Positions 36,575 to 47,498 of a stretch of 64,000 nt of DNA are shown here, one piece after another (within the stretch, counting starts at the first letter, position 1; every line of letters begins with the position of its first letter). This stretch comes from Deltaproteobacteria bacterium. GTDB taxonomy: Bacteria > Myxococcota > XYA12-FULL-58-9. The stretch spans positions 1 to 64,000 of the forward strand of contig JACRCV010000008.1 in NCBI GenBank assembly GCA_016218825.1, read 5' to 3'. Under the pieces are notes generated by a model that saw only the letters and a program-made list of their open reading frames with translations, searched no databases and was not told the origin of the DNA. The position numbers were made by a program, and so were the translations under genes.

Positions 36575-39500
36575 ATGAAGCTCGCCGACATATCGATCCG
36601 CCGCCCGGTGCTCGCGAGCGTCATGGTCGGGGTGCTCGCGGTCTTCGGCCTCTGGGCCTACCCGCGCATCGGCGTCGACCTGTTCCCGGACGTCGAGTTC
36701 CCGGTCGTCGTGATCACCGCCATCTACCCGGGCGCCGACCCGGCGACGATGGAGTCGAAGGTCATCCACAAGCTCGAGGAAGAGGTCAGCACCATCAACG
36801 GCATCAAGCTCTTGCGCAGCACCAGCATGGAAAACGTCGGGATGGTGATCATCCAGTTCGAGCTCGAGCGGCGCGCCGACCTCGCGGTGCAGGACGTCCG
36901 CGACAAGGTCGCCGGGGCGTTGCAGCTCTTGCCCCCGGATCTCGAGCCGCCGGTGGTGCAGCGCTTCGACGTCAACGCCGCGCCGATCATGGCGCTCGCG
37001 GTCTCCGGCAAGCTGTCGCCGCGCGAGATCACCAAGGTCGCCGATGACCAGATCAAGCGCCGGCTGCAGACCATCAGCGGCGTCGGCGGCGTCGAGATCT
37101 TGGGCGGCCAGGAGCGCGAGTTCCACGTCTGGATCGATCCCCAACGCCTGGAGTCTTACGGCCTCGCGGCCGGCGACGTGCTGCAGGCGCTGGCGGCGCA
37201 GAACGTCGAGATCCCGGGCGGGCGCCTCGACGTCGGCAGCCGCGAGCTGACGGTCAAGACCCTGGGCCAGGTGCACTCGGCGGCGGAGCTCTCTCAGATC
37301 ATCATCACCGCGGCGATGGGCACCCCGGTCCGGATCGGCGACGTCGCCGGTGTCGAAGACGGCGAAGAGGAGCGCCGCTCGCACTCCTCGGTGAACGGCA
37401 CCGCGGCGGTGGGCCTGGTGGTCCGCAAGCAGTCGGGCGCCAACACCGTCGAGGTGGCGGCCGCGGTGCGCAAGGCGCTCACTGCGATCACGCCGCTCTT
37501 GCCGCCCGGCGTCGAGGTCAGCATCCCCACCGACAACTCGACCTTCATCTCCAACACCATCAACGACGTCCAGTTCGACCTGCTCTACGGCGCCATCCTC
37601 GCGGTGCTGATCATCTTCCTGTTCCTCTACGACTGGCGCGCCACCTTGATCTCGGCCTTGGCGCTGCCGGTGTCGGTCATCGCGACCTTCGCGTTCATCA
37701 AGGCGATGGGCTTCACCTTCAACATGATGACGATGCTGGCGCTGTCGCTCTCCATCGGCATCCTCATCGACGACGCCATCGTCGTGATCGAGAACATCCA
37801 TCGCCACCTGCGCTCCGGCAAGCCGCCGATGAAGGCCGCCGCCGACGCCACCGCCGAGATCGGCCTCGCGGTCATGGCGACCACCGCCTCGATCCTCGCG
37901 GTGTTCGTGCCGGTCGCGACGATGCAAGGCATGGTGGGGCGCTTCTTCAAGCAGTTCGGCCTCACGGTCGCGTTCGCCGTCAGCGTGTCGCTGTTCGTCG
38001 CCTTCACGTTGACGCCGATGATGTCGGCGCGCCTGCTCACCGTCGAGGCGCACAAGGGCCGGCTGGGGCACTGGGTGGACGCCCGCCTCGCGACCGTCGA
38101 TCGCTTCTATCGCCAAGCCCTCAGTTGGGCCCTCGCGCATCGGGGCCTCACGGTGCTGATCGCCACCGTGATGTTCGTCAGCAGCCTCGGCCTCGGCGCC
38201 GTTGTCCCCAAGGAGTTCATGGTCGCCGAAGACCGCAGCCAGTTCCTGGTCAAGCTCGAGCTGCCGGCGGGCACCGGCCTGGCGAGCACGGAGCACTACG
38301 CCGAGGGCGCCGCCGAAGAGCTGCGCGCCATCCCCGGAGTGTTGTCGACCTTCGTCACCGTCGGCGGTGGCAGCCAGAACGAGGTCAACCGCGCCGACAT
38401 CCAGGTGAACACCGTCGGCCGGCGAGAGCGCACCTACACTCAGCTCGAGGCGATGGGCTACGCCCGCGGCCTGTTCGTGAATCGCCCCAACGTCACGGTC
38501 GCCGTCGAGCCGGTGAACGCGATGGGCGGCGGCGGCGGCTTTAGGGCCGCGACCGTGCAGTACGTCATCCTCGGCGACGACTACGACGCGCTGAACCGCG
38601 TCGCCCAGAGCCTGATCCAACACCTCCGGGGGCTCGGCGGCTACGTCGATCTCGACACCACCTTCCGTGGCGGCAAGCCCGAGCTCGCGGTGTCGATCGA
38701 TCGGGACCGCGCCGCCGACCTCGGCGTCCCGGTCGCGAGCATCGCGATGACCTTGAGGAGCCTGATCGCCGGCGACAAGGCCACCGAGCTGACGACCGGG
38801 GGCGACCGCTTCGACGTCCGGGTGCAGCTCCAGGATAGCTTCATGCAGCGCCCCGAGGACATCCTCGGCTTGAAGGTCCGCTCGACCTCCGGGCCGCTGG
38901 TGCACCTCGCCAACGTCATCGCGGTCTCGCCCGGGGCCGGGCCGGCGAAGATCGAGCGCCAGGACCGCCAGCGCCAGGTGACGGTGTTCGCGAACCTCTC
39001 CGGCAAGGCGCTCGGCACCGCGATCACCGAGATCGACGACTGGGCGGCACAGAATTTACCGGCGGACCTGACGTCGAAGTGGAGCGGCATGGGCGACATC
39101 ATGACCGACTCGTTCAAGAACCTGTTCGCGTCCCTCATCCTCGCGGTGATCATGGTGTTCCTCATCCTCGCGGCGCAGTTCGAGAGCGTCCTCTACCCGC
39201 TCACCATCATGCTGTCGTTGCCGCTATCGTTGGTCGGCGCGATGGGCGGCCTGGCGGCGACGCGGGCGCCGCTCGGCATCATGGCGATGATCGGCGTCAT
39301 CCTGCTGATGGGCCTGGTCACCAAGAACGCCATCCTCCTCGTCGACTACACCAACGCCCTGCGCGAGAAGGGCATGGGCACGGTCGAGGCGCTCCTCGCC
39401 GCGGGCCCGGTGCGGTTGCGGCCGATCCTGATGACCACCGCGGCGATGATCTTCGGCATGGTCCCGGTCGCGCTCGGGCTCTCCGAAGGCGGCGAGACCC

Positions 39501-39640
39501 GCGCGCCGATGGCGGTGGCGGTGATCGGCGGCCTGCTCACCTCGACGCTCTTGACCCTGCTGGTGGTGCCGGTGGCGTACGCGATCTCGGACTCGATGGT
39601 CGTCGCGCTGCGCCGCCGGCCGCGCCAGACGACGATCTGA
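36575..39640 (+). CDS. RND efflux transporter inner membrane permease (HAE1/AcrB type)
   Basis: [85 protein letters not shown]. Confidence 0.96.
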   Translation: MKLADISIRRPVLASVMVGVLAVFGLWAYPRIGVDLFPDVEFPVVVITAIYPGADPATMESKVIHKLEEEVSTINGIKLLRSTSMENVGMVIIQFELERRADLAVQDVRDKVAGALQLLPPDLEPPVVQRFDVNAAPIMALAVSGKLSPREITKVADDQIKRRLQTISGVGGVEILGGQEREFHVWIDPQRLESYGLAAGDVLQALAAQNVEIPGGRLDVGSRELTVKTLGQVHSAAELSQIIITAAMGTPVRIGDVAGVEDGEEERRSHSSVNGTAAVGLVVRKQSGANTVEVAAAVRKALTAITPLLPPGVEVSIPTDNSTFISNTINDVQFDLLYGAILAVLIIFLFLYDWRATLISALALPVSVIATFAFIKAMGFTFNMMTMLALSLSIGILIDDAIVVIENIHRHLRSGKPPMKAAADATAEIGLAVMATTASILAVFVPVATMQGMVGRFFKQFGLTVAFAVSVSLFVAFTLTPMMSARLLTVEAHKGRLGHWVDARLATVDRFYRQALSWALAHRGLTVLIATVMFVSSLGLGAVVPKEFMVAEDRSQFLVKLELPAGTGLASTEHYAEGAAEELRAIPGVLSTFVTVGGGSQNEVNRADIQVNTVGRRERTYTQLEAMGYARGLFVNRPNVTVAVEPVNAMGGGGGFRAATVQYVILGDDYDALNRVAQSLIQHLRGLGGYVDLDTTFRGGKPELAVSIDRDRAADLGVPVASIAMTLRSLIAGDKATELTTGGDRFDVRVQLQDSFMQRPEDILGLKVRSTSGPLVHLANVIAVSPGAGPAKIERQDRQRQVTVFANLSGKALGTAITEIDDWAAQNLPADLTSKWSGMGDIMTDSFKNLFASLILAVIMVFLILAAQFESVLYPLTIMLSLPLSLVGAMGGLAATRAPLGIMAMIGVILLMGLVTKNAILLVDYTNALREKGMGTVEALLAAGPVRLRPILMTTAAMIFGMVPVALGLSEGGETRAPMAVAVIGGLLTSTLLTLLVVPVAYAISDSMVVALRRRPRQTTI

Positions 39641-39647
39641 GGAGCTG

Positions 39648-42080
39648 ATGTCCGGATACGGCACCCGCATCGCGACCGCCGTCGAGCGCCGCTTGCGCGA
39701 TCTCGGCACCTGGGCCTTTCGCCGGCCGATCGCCGCGCTCGCCGTCGTTGGCCTGTTGTCGGCGGCGGCGCTCGCCACCGCCAGCCGCCTGCAGGTGAAC
39801 GCCGATCTCTCCGAGCTGTTGCCACGCACCTTTCCGAGCCTGCAAGCCTTCGACGTCCTCAAAGAGCGCTTCGGCGGCATCGGCTTCGTCGTCGTCGTCG
39901 GCCAGGGGGCGGAGCCCGAGACCCTGCGGCGCTTCGCCGCCGACGTCGCGAAGCAGGTCGACGGCCTGGAGACGGTGCGCTACGTCGACTACCTGCGGCC
40001 GATGGAGTTCTTCCGCGACCACGCGCTCTACTTCCTCGACCTCGACGACCTGACCGAGATCCAGGCGACGCTCGAGAAACGCCTGGAGTGGGAGAAGCGC
40101 CACGCCAACCCGATGTACGTCGACTTCGAGGACGCCCTGCCGCCGTCCTTGGAGTTCACCGACATCGTCCACAAGTACGCCGGGCGCGGCGACCGCCGCT
40201 GGGTGAAGGCCCAGCTCGGCGAGCACTTCTACCTCGACGAGGGCAAGCGCCTGGTCGCGGTGTTCGTCAAGCCGGCGCAGGCCTCGACCGATCTCAGCTT
40301 CACCCGGAGGCTCGTCGGCGAGGTCAAAGACGCGGTCGGCCGGCTCGATCTCGCCCAGTATCCCGGGCTCGAGGTTGGTTTCACCGGCACCTATCCGAAG
40401 CGCATCGACCAACAGGAGATCATCGACCGCGACCTGCGCGTCGCCTCGCTGGTCGCCTTTCTCCTGATCTTCGGCTACTTCCTGATCCACTTCCGGCAAA
40501 TCACCGCGGTCGCGGTGGCGCTCACACCGATGCTCGTCGGCACCCTGTGGACCTACGGCTTCGCCGGCGCCGCCTTCGGCGTCCTGAACATCCTGACCTC
40601 GTTCATCGGCGCGATCATCATGGGCATCGGCAACGACCACGGTCTCCACCTCCTCGCCCGCTACAAGGCCGAGGTCGCCCTCGGCCGCAGCGAGCCGGAG
40701 GCCGCTCGCCTCACCTTCGGCAACACCGGCCGCGCCGCGCTGGTTTCGGCGCTGACGAGCTGCGTCGGCTTTGCCGGTCTCGGGCTCTCGGAGTTCCGCG
40801 CCTTTCGCGAGTTCGGCCTGATCGCCGCCGCCGGTGGCTTGCTGATGGTGCTCGCCTACATGCTGACGCTGCCGGCGCTGTTGTCTTTGGCCATGAAGAC
40901 CGGCTGGCGCCTGCGGCTGCTCGCCGACGAGCGCGCCACCCCCCTCGCCGGCATCCTCACGCGCCGCGCCACCGGCATCCTGGTGACCGCGGCGTTCACG
41001 GTCGTGGTCGGGCTGCTGCTCATCTCCAGGGTCGGCTTCAACTACGACTTCAACTCGCTCGGCAACACCGATCTGGAGTCGTTCCGCCTCGACACCAAGG
41101 TGAACGCGCTCCTCGGCTACTCGCAGACGCCGGTCGTCATGCTCACCGACAGCCTCACCGAGGAGAGCCACGCCGCGACCGCGTTGCGCGCGTCCCAACG
41201 GACACGGGGCCGCGACTCCACCGTCGACTTCATCGTCGCCGGCGCCGACCTGGTGCCGCAAGACCAAGCAGCCAAAGAACCGCACCTGCGGGCCATCGGC
41301 GACCTGCTGCGCCAGGTGTCGCCGCGTCGCTTGAGCGCCGAGCGCCGCGGCCAGCTCGCGACGATCTTGCGAATGACCGAGGCGAAGCCGTTCGGCCGCA
41401 CCGAGCTCCCGGTGGAGGTACGACGCCAATTCCAGGGGCTGAACAGCCTCGCCGGTCGGGGCTTCGTGCTGGCGTTTCCGGCGATCTCGACCAGCGACGG
41501 GCACGCGGTGATGCGCATGGCGAGCGAGATCCGGGCGGTCACCTCCCTCAAAGGCGAGGTCTACCCGGCCGCCGGCGAGTCGCTGATCCTCGCCGACATC
41601 CTGCACATGGTCATCAACGAGGCGCCGATCGTCTTGACCCTCACCGTCATCGCCACCTTCCTGATCTCGCTGCTGCTCATCGGCCGGCTGCGCGAGACCC
41701 TCCTGGCGCTCGGCCCGACCGCCGCGACCTTGATCGTCACGCTCGGCTTCTTGCCGTTGATGTGGCTGCCGCTCAACTACCTCAACATCATCTTGATCCC
41801 GTTCTTGTTCGGCTACGGCATCGAGAGCGGCGCGCACCTCGTCACCCGCCTGTCGGTCGAGCCCGACCTCGACCGGGTGCTGCCCACCACCGGCCGCGCC
41901 ATCGTCGCGTCGCTCTCCACCACCGCGTTCGGCTTCGGCGCGATGCTGATCGCCAAGCACCCGGGCCTGCGCTCGCTCTCCGAGCTCGCGCTCGTCGGCC
42001 TCGGCGCCAACATGCTCGCCTGCACCGTGGTGTTGCCGAGCTTCGTGGTGTGGTACCGCAGGCGCAGCCTCAACCAATGA
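39648..42080 (+). CDS. MMPL/RND-superfamily (sterol-sensing-domain-like) transporter
   Basis: [66 protein letters not shown]; two TM bundles. Confidence 0.9.
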   Translation: MSGYGTRIATAVERRLRDLGTWAFRRPIAALAVVGLLSAAALATASRLQVNADLSELLPRTFPSLQAFDVLKERFGGIGFVVVVGQGAEPETLRRFAADVAKQVDGLETVRYVDYLRPMEFFRDHALYFLDLDDLTEIQATLEKRLEWEKRHANPMYVDFEDALPPSLEFTDIVHKYAGRGDRRWVKAQLGEHFYLDEGKRLVAVFVKPAQASTDLSFTRRLVGEVKDAVGRLDLAQYPGLEVGFTGTYPKRIDQQEIIDRDLRVASLVAFLLIFGYFLIHFRQITAVAVALTPMLVGTLWTYGFAGAAFGVLNILTSFIGAIIMGIGNDHGLHLLARYKAEVALGRSEPEAARLTFGNTGRAALVSALTSCVGFAGLGLSEFRAFREFGLIAAAGGLLMVLAYMLTLPALLSLAMKTGWRLRLLADERATPLAGILTRRATGILVTAAFTVVVGLLLISRVGFNYDFNSLGNTDLESFRLDTKVNALLGYSQTPVVMLTDSLTEESHAATALRASQRTRGRDSTVDFIVAGADLVPQDQAAKEPHLRAIGDLLRQVSPRRLSAERRGQLATILRMTEAKPFGRTELPVEVRRQFQGLNSLAGRGFVLAFPAISTSDGHAVMRMASEIRAVTSLKGEVYPAAGESLILADILHMVINEAPIVLTLTVIATFLISLLLIGRLRETLLALGPTAATLIVTLGFLPLMWLPLNYLNIILIPFLFGYGIESGAHLVTRLSVEPDLDRVLPTTGRAIVASLSTTAFGFGAMLIAKHPGLRSLSELALVGLGANMLACTVVLPSFVVWYRRRSLNQ

Positions 42081-43566
42081 TCAACGTCTCGTGACTCTTG
42101 ACCCCGCCATCCTTGAACCGGGCGGCGCGGTTGTCCTTGAAGATCGCGTGCTCCTGGCCCTTGGCGAGGTAGAGGCCGACGTACTTCGAGACCGCCGGCG
42201 CCATCATGAAGCCGTGACCGACAAAGCCGTGCACCTGGAAGAAGCCTTCGACCTCGTCGACGTAGCCCAGGATCGGATTGCCGTCGGGGGTGCGGTCGTA
42301 GCACCCGGCCCACTGCCGCAACACCTTGACCTCGGCGAGGCGCGGGATCCGCTGCACCAGGGCGCGGCTCATGCGAACCAGGAAGCGCAACGACGAGCGC
42401 ATCTCGATGCCCTCGGGCTCGTCGGGGTCACCGAGGCCGCCGACGATCTCACCGCGGCCCGACTGCGAAAAGTACAGACCGCTGCCGAGCTCGCTGACGA
42501 GAGGCTTCAGGAACGGCTTCAACGATTCGGTGACCAGGATCTCGTGGCGCTCCGGCCGATTCGGGAACGTGATCCCCGCCATGCGCCCGATCTGCGGCGC
42601 CCAGGCCGCCGCGGCGTTGATCACCAGGTTGCAGCCGATCCGACCCCGAGCCGTCAGCACCCCGGTCACCCGGCCGGCTTCGACGTCGATCCCGGTCGCC
42701 GGGGTGAAGGTCACGATCTTGGCGCCGTGCGCCTTGGCGCCGTTGGCGTAGCCCCACAGGAAGGGCCACGGGAACAGCGTGCCGTCCTCGGGGTTGTAAC
42801 ACGCGCCCTGCAGATCTTGGATCTGGAGGTCGGGCACGATCTCCTTGGCGCCTTTGGGCTCCAAGATCCGCGTCGGCACCCCGAGCCGGTTTTGCAGCGC
42901 GACGTTCTTGGCGATCGCCTCCATCTGCGCCGGGTTGCCGGCGAGGAAGAGATAGCCGCCCTGCCGCAGCCAGACGTTGATCCCCAGCTCCACCGCGAAC
43001 TCGCGACAGATGGCGATCGACTCCTTCATCAAGAGGACGTTCTGCTCCGTCGACCACTGCGCGCGAATGCCGCCGCCGCAACGCCCCGACGCCCCGGAGT
43101 TGATGTAGGCCCGCTCCAACACGACGACGTCGTGGACCCCGTTCTTCGCCAGGTGGTACGCGGTCGCGAGGCCCATGATGCCGCCGCCGATCACCACCAC
43201 CTCGGCGCGCTTCGGGAGCGGCTCTTGGTGCGCGGGCGACCGCGGCATCGGCGGTGGCGGCGTCAGCGCCGCGCCGTCGGCCCCCGGATAGAGCAACGGC
43301 AGGTCGCCGCCGACCGCCAACAGGCCGAGCGGCGTGGGGTTGAGGGGCGGCCGGGGCGTCGTCGGTTGCAGGCGCGCGGGCTCGGCGCCGGCGGCCGCGA
43401 GCAGGCGCGCCACCGCGGCGACACAGGACTTTCCCTGGCAGATGCCGGTGCCGAAGCCGGTGTAACGCTTGACCGACTCCATGTCGGTGTAACCCCGGCG
43501 GACCGCGGCCTCGACGTCGGCGCGGGTCACGTCCTCGCAGGCGCAGACGAGCTCACGCCCGGCCAT
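42070..43566 (-). CDS. FAD-dependent amino-acid oxidase/dehydrogenase (DAO/HcnC/SoxB-like) with N-terminal BFD-type [2Fe-2S] domain
   Basis: [44 protein letters not shown] (BFD) then [53 protein letters not shown]. Confidence 0.88.
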   Translation of the reverse strand: MAGRELVCACEDVTRADVEAAVRRGYTDMESVKRYTGFGTGICQGKSCVAAVARLLAAAGAEPARLQPTTPRPPLNPTPLGLLAVGGDLPLLYPGADGAALTPPPPMPRSPAHQEPLPKRAEVVVIGGGIMGLATAYHLAKNGVHDVVVLERAYINSGASGRCGGGIRAQWSTEQNVLLMKESIAICREFAVELGINVWLRQGGYLFLAGNPAQMEAIAKNVALQNRLGVPTRILEPKGAKEIVPDLQIQDLQGACYNPEDGTLFPWPFLWGYANGAKAHGAKIVTFTPATGIDVEAGRVTGVLTARGRIGCNLVINAAAAWAPQIGRMAGITFPNRPERHEILVTESLKPFLKPLVSELGSGLYFSQSGRGEIVGGLGDPDEPEGIEMRSSLRFLVRMSRALVQRIPRLAEVKVLRQWAGCYDRTPDGNPILGYVDEVEGFFQVHGFVGHGFMMAPAVSKYVGLYLAKGQEHAIFKDNRAARFKDGGVKSHETLIIG

Positions 43567-44875
43567 GGCTCACCTCGGCGCGATGCTTGCCGGCGCTGAA
43601 CGCCGCCGCCACCGCCGCTCCGACCCTGCTGCCGTCCGCGGCCGCCTGGTCGGCCTCGACGCCGGCAACCTCGCCGGCCACGTACAGCCCTGGGCGCGTC
43701 GTGCTGCCGTCGGCGGCTCTCTGAAGCTCGAAGCCCCCGAGCCCGGGGTCGTACGGGGTCTCGAGGCCCATCTGCCGCGGCAGGTCGTAGGCGGGGAGCG
43801 GCCGGCCGCACCAGATCAAGGCGTCACACTCGAAGGCCCCGGTGTCGCCCTCGGCGACGACGCGCTTCACCCGGGTCCGGCCGACGATCTCCGCCAAGGC
43901 ACCCGGCAGCGCGTGCGCGACACCGGAGACCGGCTCGAGCCCGAAGGTCACGCGGACTTCGGCGCCCGCGCCCTGCAGGCGCAGCACCAGCTCTCGACCT
44001 TGGCGCCGGGTGGACCGATCGGCCTCGGGATCGACGGCCACGACTGGACGCAGGCCCGGCAAGATCCCGGCGGCGAGCGCTGCATCCGCGGCGCGACGCC
44101 CGAGCACCCCCGGCAGGTCGTTGCCGGGGACCCACGGCAGCTGCTCGACACCGCCGGTCGCGATGACGACGACGGCCGCCTCCAGCCACAGGTGACGGTC
44201 GGCGCCGACGACGACCAGCGTCCGGTCGTCGTAGAACCCGATCACCCGCATGCCGCCCAAGACGCCCGGCCCCGACCCCAGACGTGGGTCGATGATCACC
44301 GTGTCCAGGCCGGCTTGCACCAGCACCTGTGCCACGGCCTGTCCCGCCTGGCCCCCACCCACCACCGCCACCGCGACCCGGCGTTTCTCGGGCGTCAGCG
44401 CCAGCGCCCCGGCCGGCGCCGGCGGCAGGCGGCCGAGCCCGGAGAGCTCGTGCACCATCGCCAGCGCGACGCGGTTCAAGGTCTTCGAGCCGGTCATCAG
44501 GTGGTGGTGATCGAGGCCGGCGGGGAACAGCCAGTCGATGGTGGACAGGAGATCGACCTCGGCCGAGCCGATGACGTTCTGGCTCGCGATCTTGACGCCG
44601 TCGGCGGCGGCGCACTCGCACAGACGCTGGTTGGGCCGATCGTCGACCTCGGCGACGCAGTGACCGCACACGCCGCGGCCGCAGAACAAGCCGCGCGGTC
44701 GATGGTACTTGGCGCTGCGCCCGAGCACGAAGACTCCGTGGGCGAGCAAGGTCAGCGCCAGCGGCTCGCCGCGGCGGGCGCTGTAGCGCTTGCCGTCGAA
44801 CAGCACGGTGGCGTCGGGCGGCGTCGAGAACCGCCCGGAGATCTCGAGCTTGCGAAAGCGCGTGCGCCCGCCCAA
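43553..44875 (-). CDS. Fused [2Fe-2S] ferredoxin + NAD/FAD oxidoreductase (HcnA-HcnB / sarcosine-oxidase-alpha N-terminal-like)
   Basis: [26 protein letters not shown] (Fer2) followed by [31 protein letters not shown] Rossmann motif. Confidence 0.87.
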   Translation of the reverse strand: MGGRTRFRKLEISGRFSTPPDATVLFDGKRYSARRGEPLALTLLAHGVFVLGRSAKYHRPRGLFCGRGVCGHCVAEVDDRPNQRLCECAAADGVKIASQNVIGSAEVDLLSTIDWLFPAGLDHHHLMTGSKTLNRVALAMVHELSGLGRLPPAPAGALALTPEKRRVAVAVVGGGQAGQAVAQVLVQAGLDTVIIDPRLGSGPGVLGGMRVIGFYDDRTLVVVGADRHLWLEAAVVVIATGGVEQLPWVPGNDLPGVLGRRAADAALAAGILPGLRPVVAVDPEADRSTRRQGRELVLRLQGAGAEVRVTFGLEPVSGVAHALPGALAEIVGRTRVKRVVAEGDTGAFECDALIWCGRPLPAYDLPRQMGLETPYDPGLGGFELQRAADGSTTRPGLYVAGEVAGVEADQAAADGSRVGAAVAAAFSAGKHRAEVSHGRA

Positions 44876-44890
44876 GGCGAGGCCTCCAGG

Positions 44891-45394
44891 CTACAGCAGG
44901 CGGTCGAGGGTGAGCTCGACGCCGGTCGCCGGGATCGCGACCAACTCTTTGGTCTCGCCGTAGACGTCGCCCGGGTTCTTGGTCATCGCGTCTTTGTCCT
45001 TGTCGACCCGCGCCTCGATCTTGACCTTGCCGGCGAGCGAGGTCTGGGCGTGCATCACGTCGCCGCCGCTCAGCCGGAACGCCAGCGGGAACTTGTCGCC
45101 GATCTGGATCTTGGTCACCGCGACCAGGCTGCCGGTGGCGGCGTTCTTCGCCATGATGAACACCGTGTCGCCGGCGGCGACCTTGTCCTTGAGGTTGTCG
45201 GCGATCTGCAGCGCGCCGCTGATCTCGCCGGAGGGCAACGCCGGCAAGTCGCCGATCCCGGTCGCCGGGTGGCCGGCGGGCACGGTGGTCGGCGACCCCG
45301 CGGCCGCGGGGCCCGGCGTCGGCGCTGCCTGGTCTTTGCAGCCGAAGACGGACAGGAGCCCGAGGGTGATGACGATGACGGCGGTCTTGGTCAT
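44891..45394 (-). CDS. Lipoprotein with CcmI/CycH C-terminal-domain-like sequence
   Basis: VITLGLLSVFGCKDQ lipobox; GDTVFIMAKNAATGSLVAVTKIQIGDKFPLAFRLSGGDVMHAQTSLAGKVKIEARVDKDKDAMTKNPGDVYGET. Confidence 0.6.
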   Translation of the reverse strand: MTKTAVIVITLGLLSVFGCKDQAAPTPGPAAAGSPTTVPAGHPATGIGDLPALPSGEISGALQIADNLKDKVAAGDTVFIMAKNAATGSLVAVTKIQIGDKFPLAFRLSGGDVMHAQTSLAGKVKIEARVDKDKDAMTKNPGDVYGETKELVAIPATGVELTLDRLL

Positions 45395-45966
45395 GACAGA
45401 TCCTCAATCAGTGAACGGCGCGTCTCCCCCTCGATCGGCGTCCGCGCGTCGTAGCTCGGATGGTCGATCTGGAGCAAGACCGGCGTCGTGGGTTCAGCGA
45501 AGCCCTTCTGCGCCGTGGGGCTGAGCGGAAAGCGCACGTGCTGGTTCGGGGCGATGCCCTCCGTGCCCGACACCGGCTCGAGGACCGCCGGAATCGCCTC
45601 CGGCCCCACCACCAAGGCGATGCGCTTCTCCATTCCCGCGAGCCGCTGCAGCTCGTGGCGGACGTTGATCCCTTCGGGCAGGTCGATCACCAGACAGGCG
45701 GACAGCACCGAGCTGTTGGGCAGCATCGCGTTGTAGACGTCGCACTCCGCCTGCAGCGCCGCCTTGTCGGTGATCCCCTCGGCGCGCATCGTCTCGTGGA
45801 GCTGAAAGAACACGGTGTCGCGGCTCTCGAACACGAAGCTGATGCGGTTACCCACCGGCACCCGGCGCACCTTCTTCAGCGCCACGACCCGCTTGCGCAT
45901 GTCGAGGCGGACCTTCTCGTACTCTTCAAGGCTCAACAGCTCCGTGACGACAATCGGCTTGGCCAT
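45391..45966 (-). CDS. DUF3501 family protein
   Basis: LLSLEEYEKVRLDMRKRVVALKKVRRVPVGNRISFVFESRDTVFFQLHETMRAEGITD. Confidence 0.88.
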   Translation of the reverse strand: MAKPIVVTELLSLEEYEKVRLDMRKRVVALKKVRRVPVGNRISFVFESRDTVFFQLHETMRAEGITDKAALQAECDVYNAMLPNSSVLSACLVIDLPEGINVRHELQRLAGMEKRIALVVGPEAIPAVLEPVSGTEGIAPNQHVRFPLSPTAQKGFAEPTTPVLLQIDHPSYDARTPIEGETRRSLIEDLS

Positions 45967-45988
45967 GACTCGAGACCTCCCGCCGCCC

Positions 45989-47287
45989 TCAATCCGCGGC
46001 CTTCAGACCGTACGCGTCGCGCAGGATCTCCACCGGGTGCCGCGCCTGCCGGCCGGTGCCGCGTGCGATCGCGAGGCGCGCCGCCGGACAATCCGAGGCG
46101 TAGCTGGTGGCGGCAGTGGCGAGCATGTCGTCACACAGCCCGCGCGCCATGCGCTCGGCCATGCGAACATGCGCCTTCTGCATCCCCCAGATCGGCGCCG
46201 CCGGCCGCCCGCTCTCTACGACGCTGACGGTGGTGTCCGGCATCAACGCCAACAGATCGCGGCTCTTCAGGCCGATCTTCTGGGCCTGCAAGTGACTCGC
46301 GGCGTGGTACCCCAAGTGCCCGGCGCCGGCGACGAAGTCGGTGCGCAGCTTGCCCTCGCCGTGCAAGCGCATCAGGTACTCGCAGGCCTCGAGGGTGTGC
46401 GCCGCGACCCGCGCCGCCTCCGGGGTCGCGAGGAGCTTGGGGTAGTCGTCTTTGAGGGTGAAGGAGCAGGTGGGATCGGGGACGACGATCAGGTAGCCCT
46501 GGTCGACGAGGCCGATGAGCGCCCGCACGTTCTTCCGCGCCGCCGCGACCGCGCCCTCGACGTCGCCGACCTGCAGATGCGGCGCGCCACAGCAACGCAC
46601 CCGCGGGATCGCGACCTCGACCCCGTGGTGCCACAACACCTGCGTCAGCGCCTTGCCGACGCCGACCTCGTGGTAGTCGACGCCGCAGGTCGGAAACAGC
46701 GCCACTTTGGCGGCCGCGCCCGCCGCGCCCTTGGCCGCGGTCGGGGCGGGTGAACGGCGGGCCGACGCGAACCAGCGTCCGAACGACAGCGGCGCGAACG
46801 GCGCCGGTTGGTGCTCGCGATCCACACCCGCGACCTTCTCGACCACGAACCGAGCGACGCCGGCGCCGGCGAGCGCGTTCGCGAGCGGCGCGAAGAACGA
46901 GCCGAGCCTGCCGACGACGTCGGGGCGCGCCCAGACATTCGCCCGAACGTCGACGCCGCGTTGGCGGGCAAGGACGGCGCGGCCCCGGAGCATCAGCCGC
47001 GGAAAGTCGACGTCGTGGGGATGGGGTGGCAGGTTTGGGCAATGCACGGTGCAGAGCTTGCAGTCGTCGCACAGCGACACGACCTTCGCGAGGTCGGCCT
47101 CGGTGAGGGCGTCGATCCCGACAGCACCGGCGGCGAGACACGGGTCAACGCGATCGAAGACGCTCACGAAGGCAGGGCAGAGATCGAAGCAGAGCCGACA
47201 ACCATGACAGATGCTGAAGACACGCTTCAGCTCTGCTTCCAACCGTTCGGGTCGAAAGTAATCGCTGGTCGTCACGTCGTACGGCAT
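45989..47287 (-). CDS. Fe-S/CCG-domain oxidoreductase (GlpC/heterodisulfide reductase D-like)
   Basis: ICHGCRLCFDLCPAF and CDDCKLCTVHCPNLPPHPHDVDFPRLML 4Fe-4S motifs; VRCCGAPHL and DCPAARLAI CCG-type motifs. Confidence 0.9.
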   Translation of the reverse strand: MPYDVTTSDYFRPERLEAELKRVFSICHGCRLCFDLCPAFVSVFDRVDPCLAAGAVGIDALTEADLAKVVSLCDDCKLCTVHCPNLPPHPHDVDFPRLMLRGRAVLARQRGVDVRANVWARPDVVGRLGSFFAPLANALAGAGVARFVVEKVAGVDREHQPAPFAPLSFGRWFASARRSPAPTAAKGAAGAAAKVALFPTCGVDYHEVGVGKALTQVLWHHGVEVAIPRVRCCGAPHLQVGDVEGAVAAARKNVRALIGLVDQGYLIVVPDPTCSFTLKDDYPKLLATPEAARVAAHTLEACEYLMRLHGEGKLRTDFVAGAGHLGYHAASHLQAQKIGLKSRDLLALMPDTTVSVVESGRPAAPIWGMQKAHVRMAERMARGLCDDMLATAATSYASDCPAARLAIARGTGRQARHPVEILRDAYGLKAAD

Positions 47288-47498
47288 GAGCTCACTCGAA
47301 AGCCGCCCACCACGCCGGCTTTCTCGGCGGTGGGTAGTCTTCGCCCACAAACCTTCGAAACGCGCCGCTAACATACCGTTCGGCCGGGGGAAATCAAGCC
47401 GGTCCCGATGATGCGCAGCCGGGAATGGGGATGGCGTTTCCTTGACAACCACGGTAACCAGCGTGATCTGTACAACACCTGCACCCGGGTCAAAACGA

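Noticed and set aside
42091-43599. 502-aa plus-strand ORF
   Set aside because: Antisense shadow of the BFD-DAO oxidoreductase gene.
43565-45454. 629-aa plus-strand ORF
   Set aside because: Antisense shadow over two well-supported minus-strand genes.
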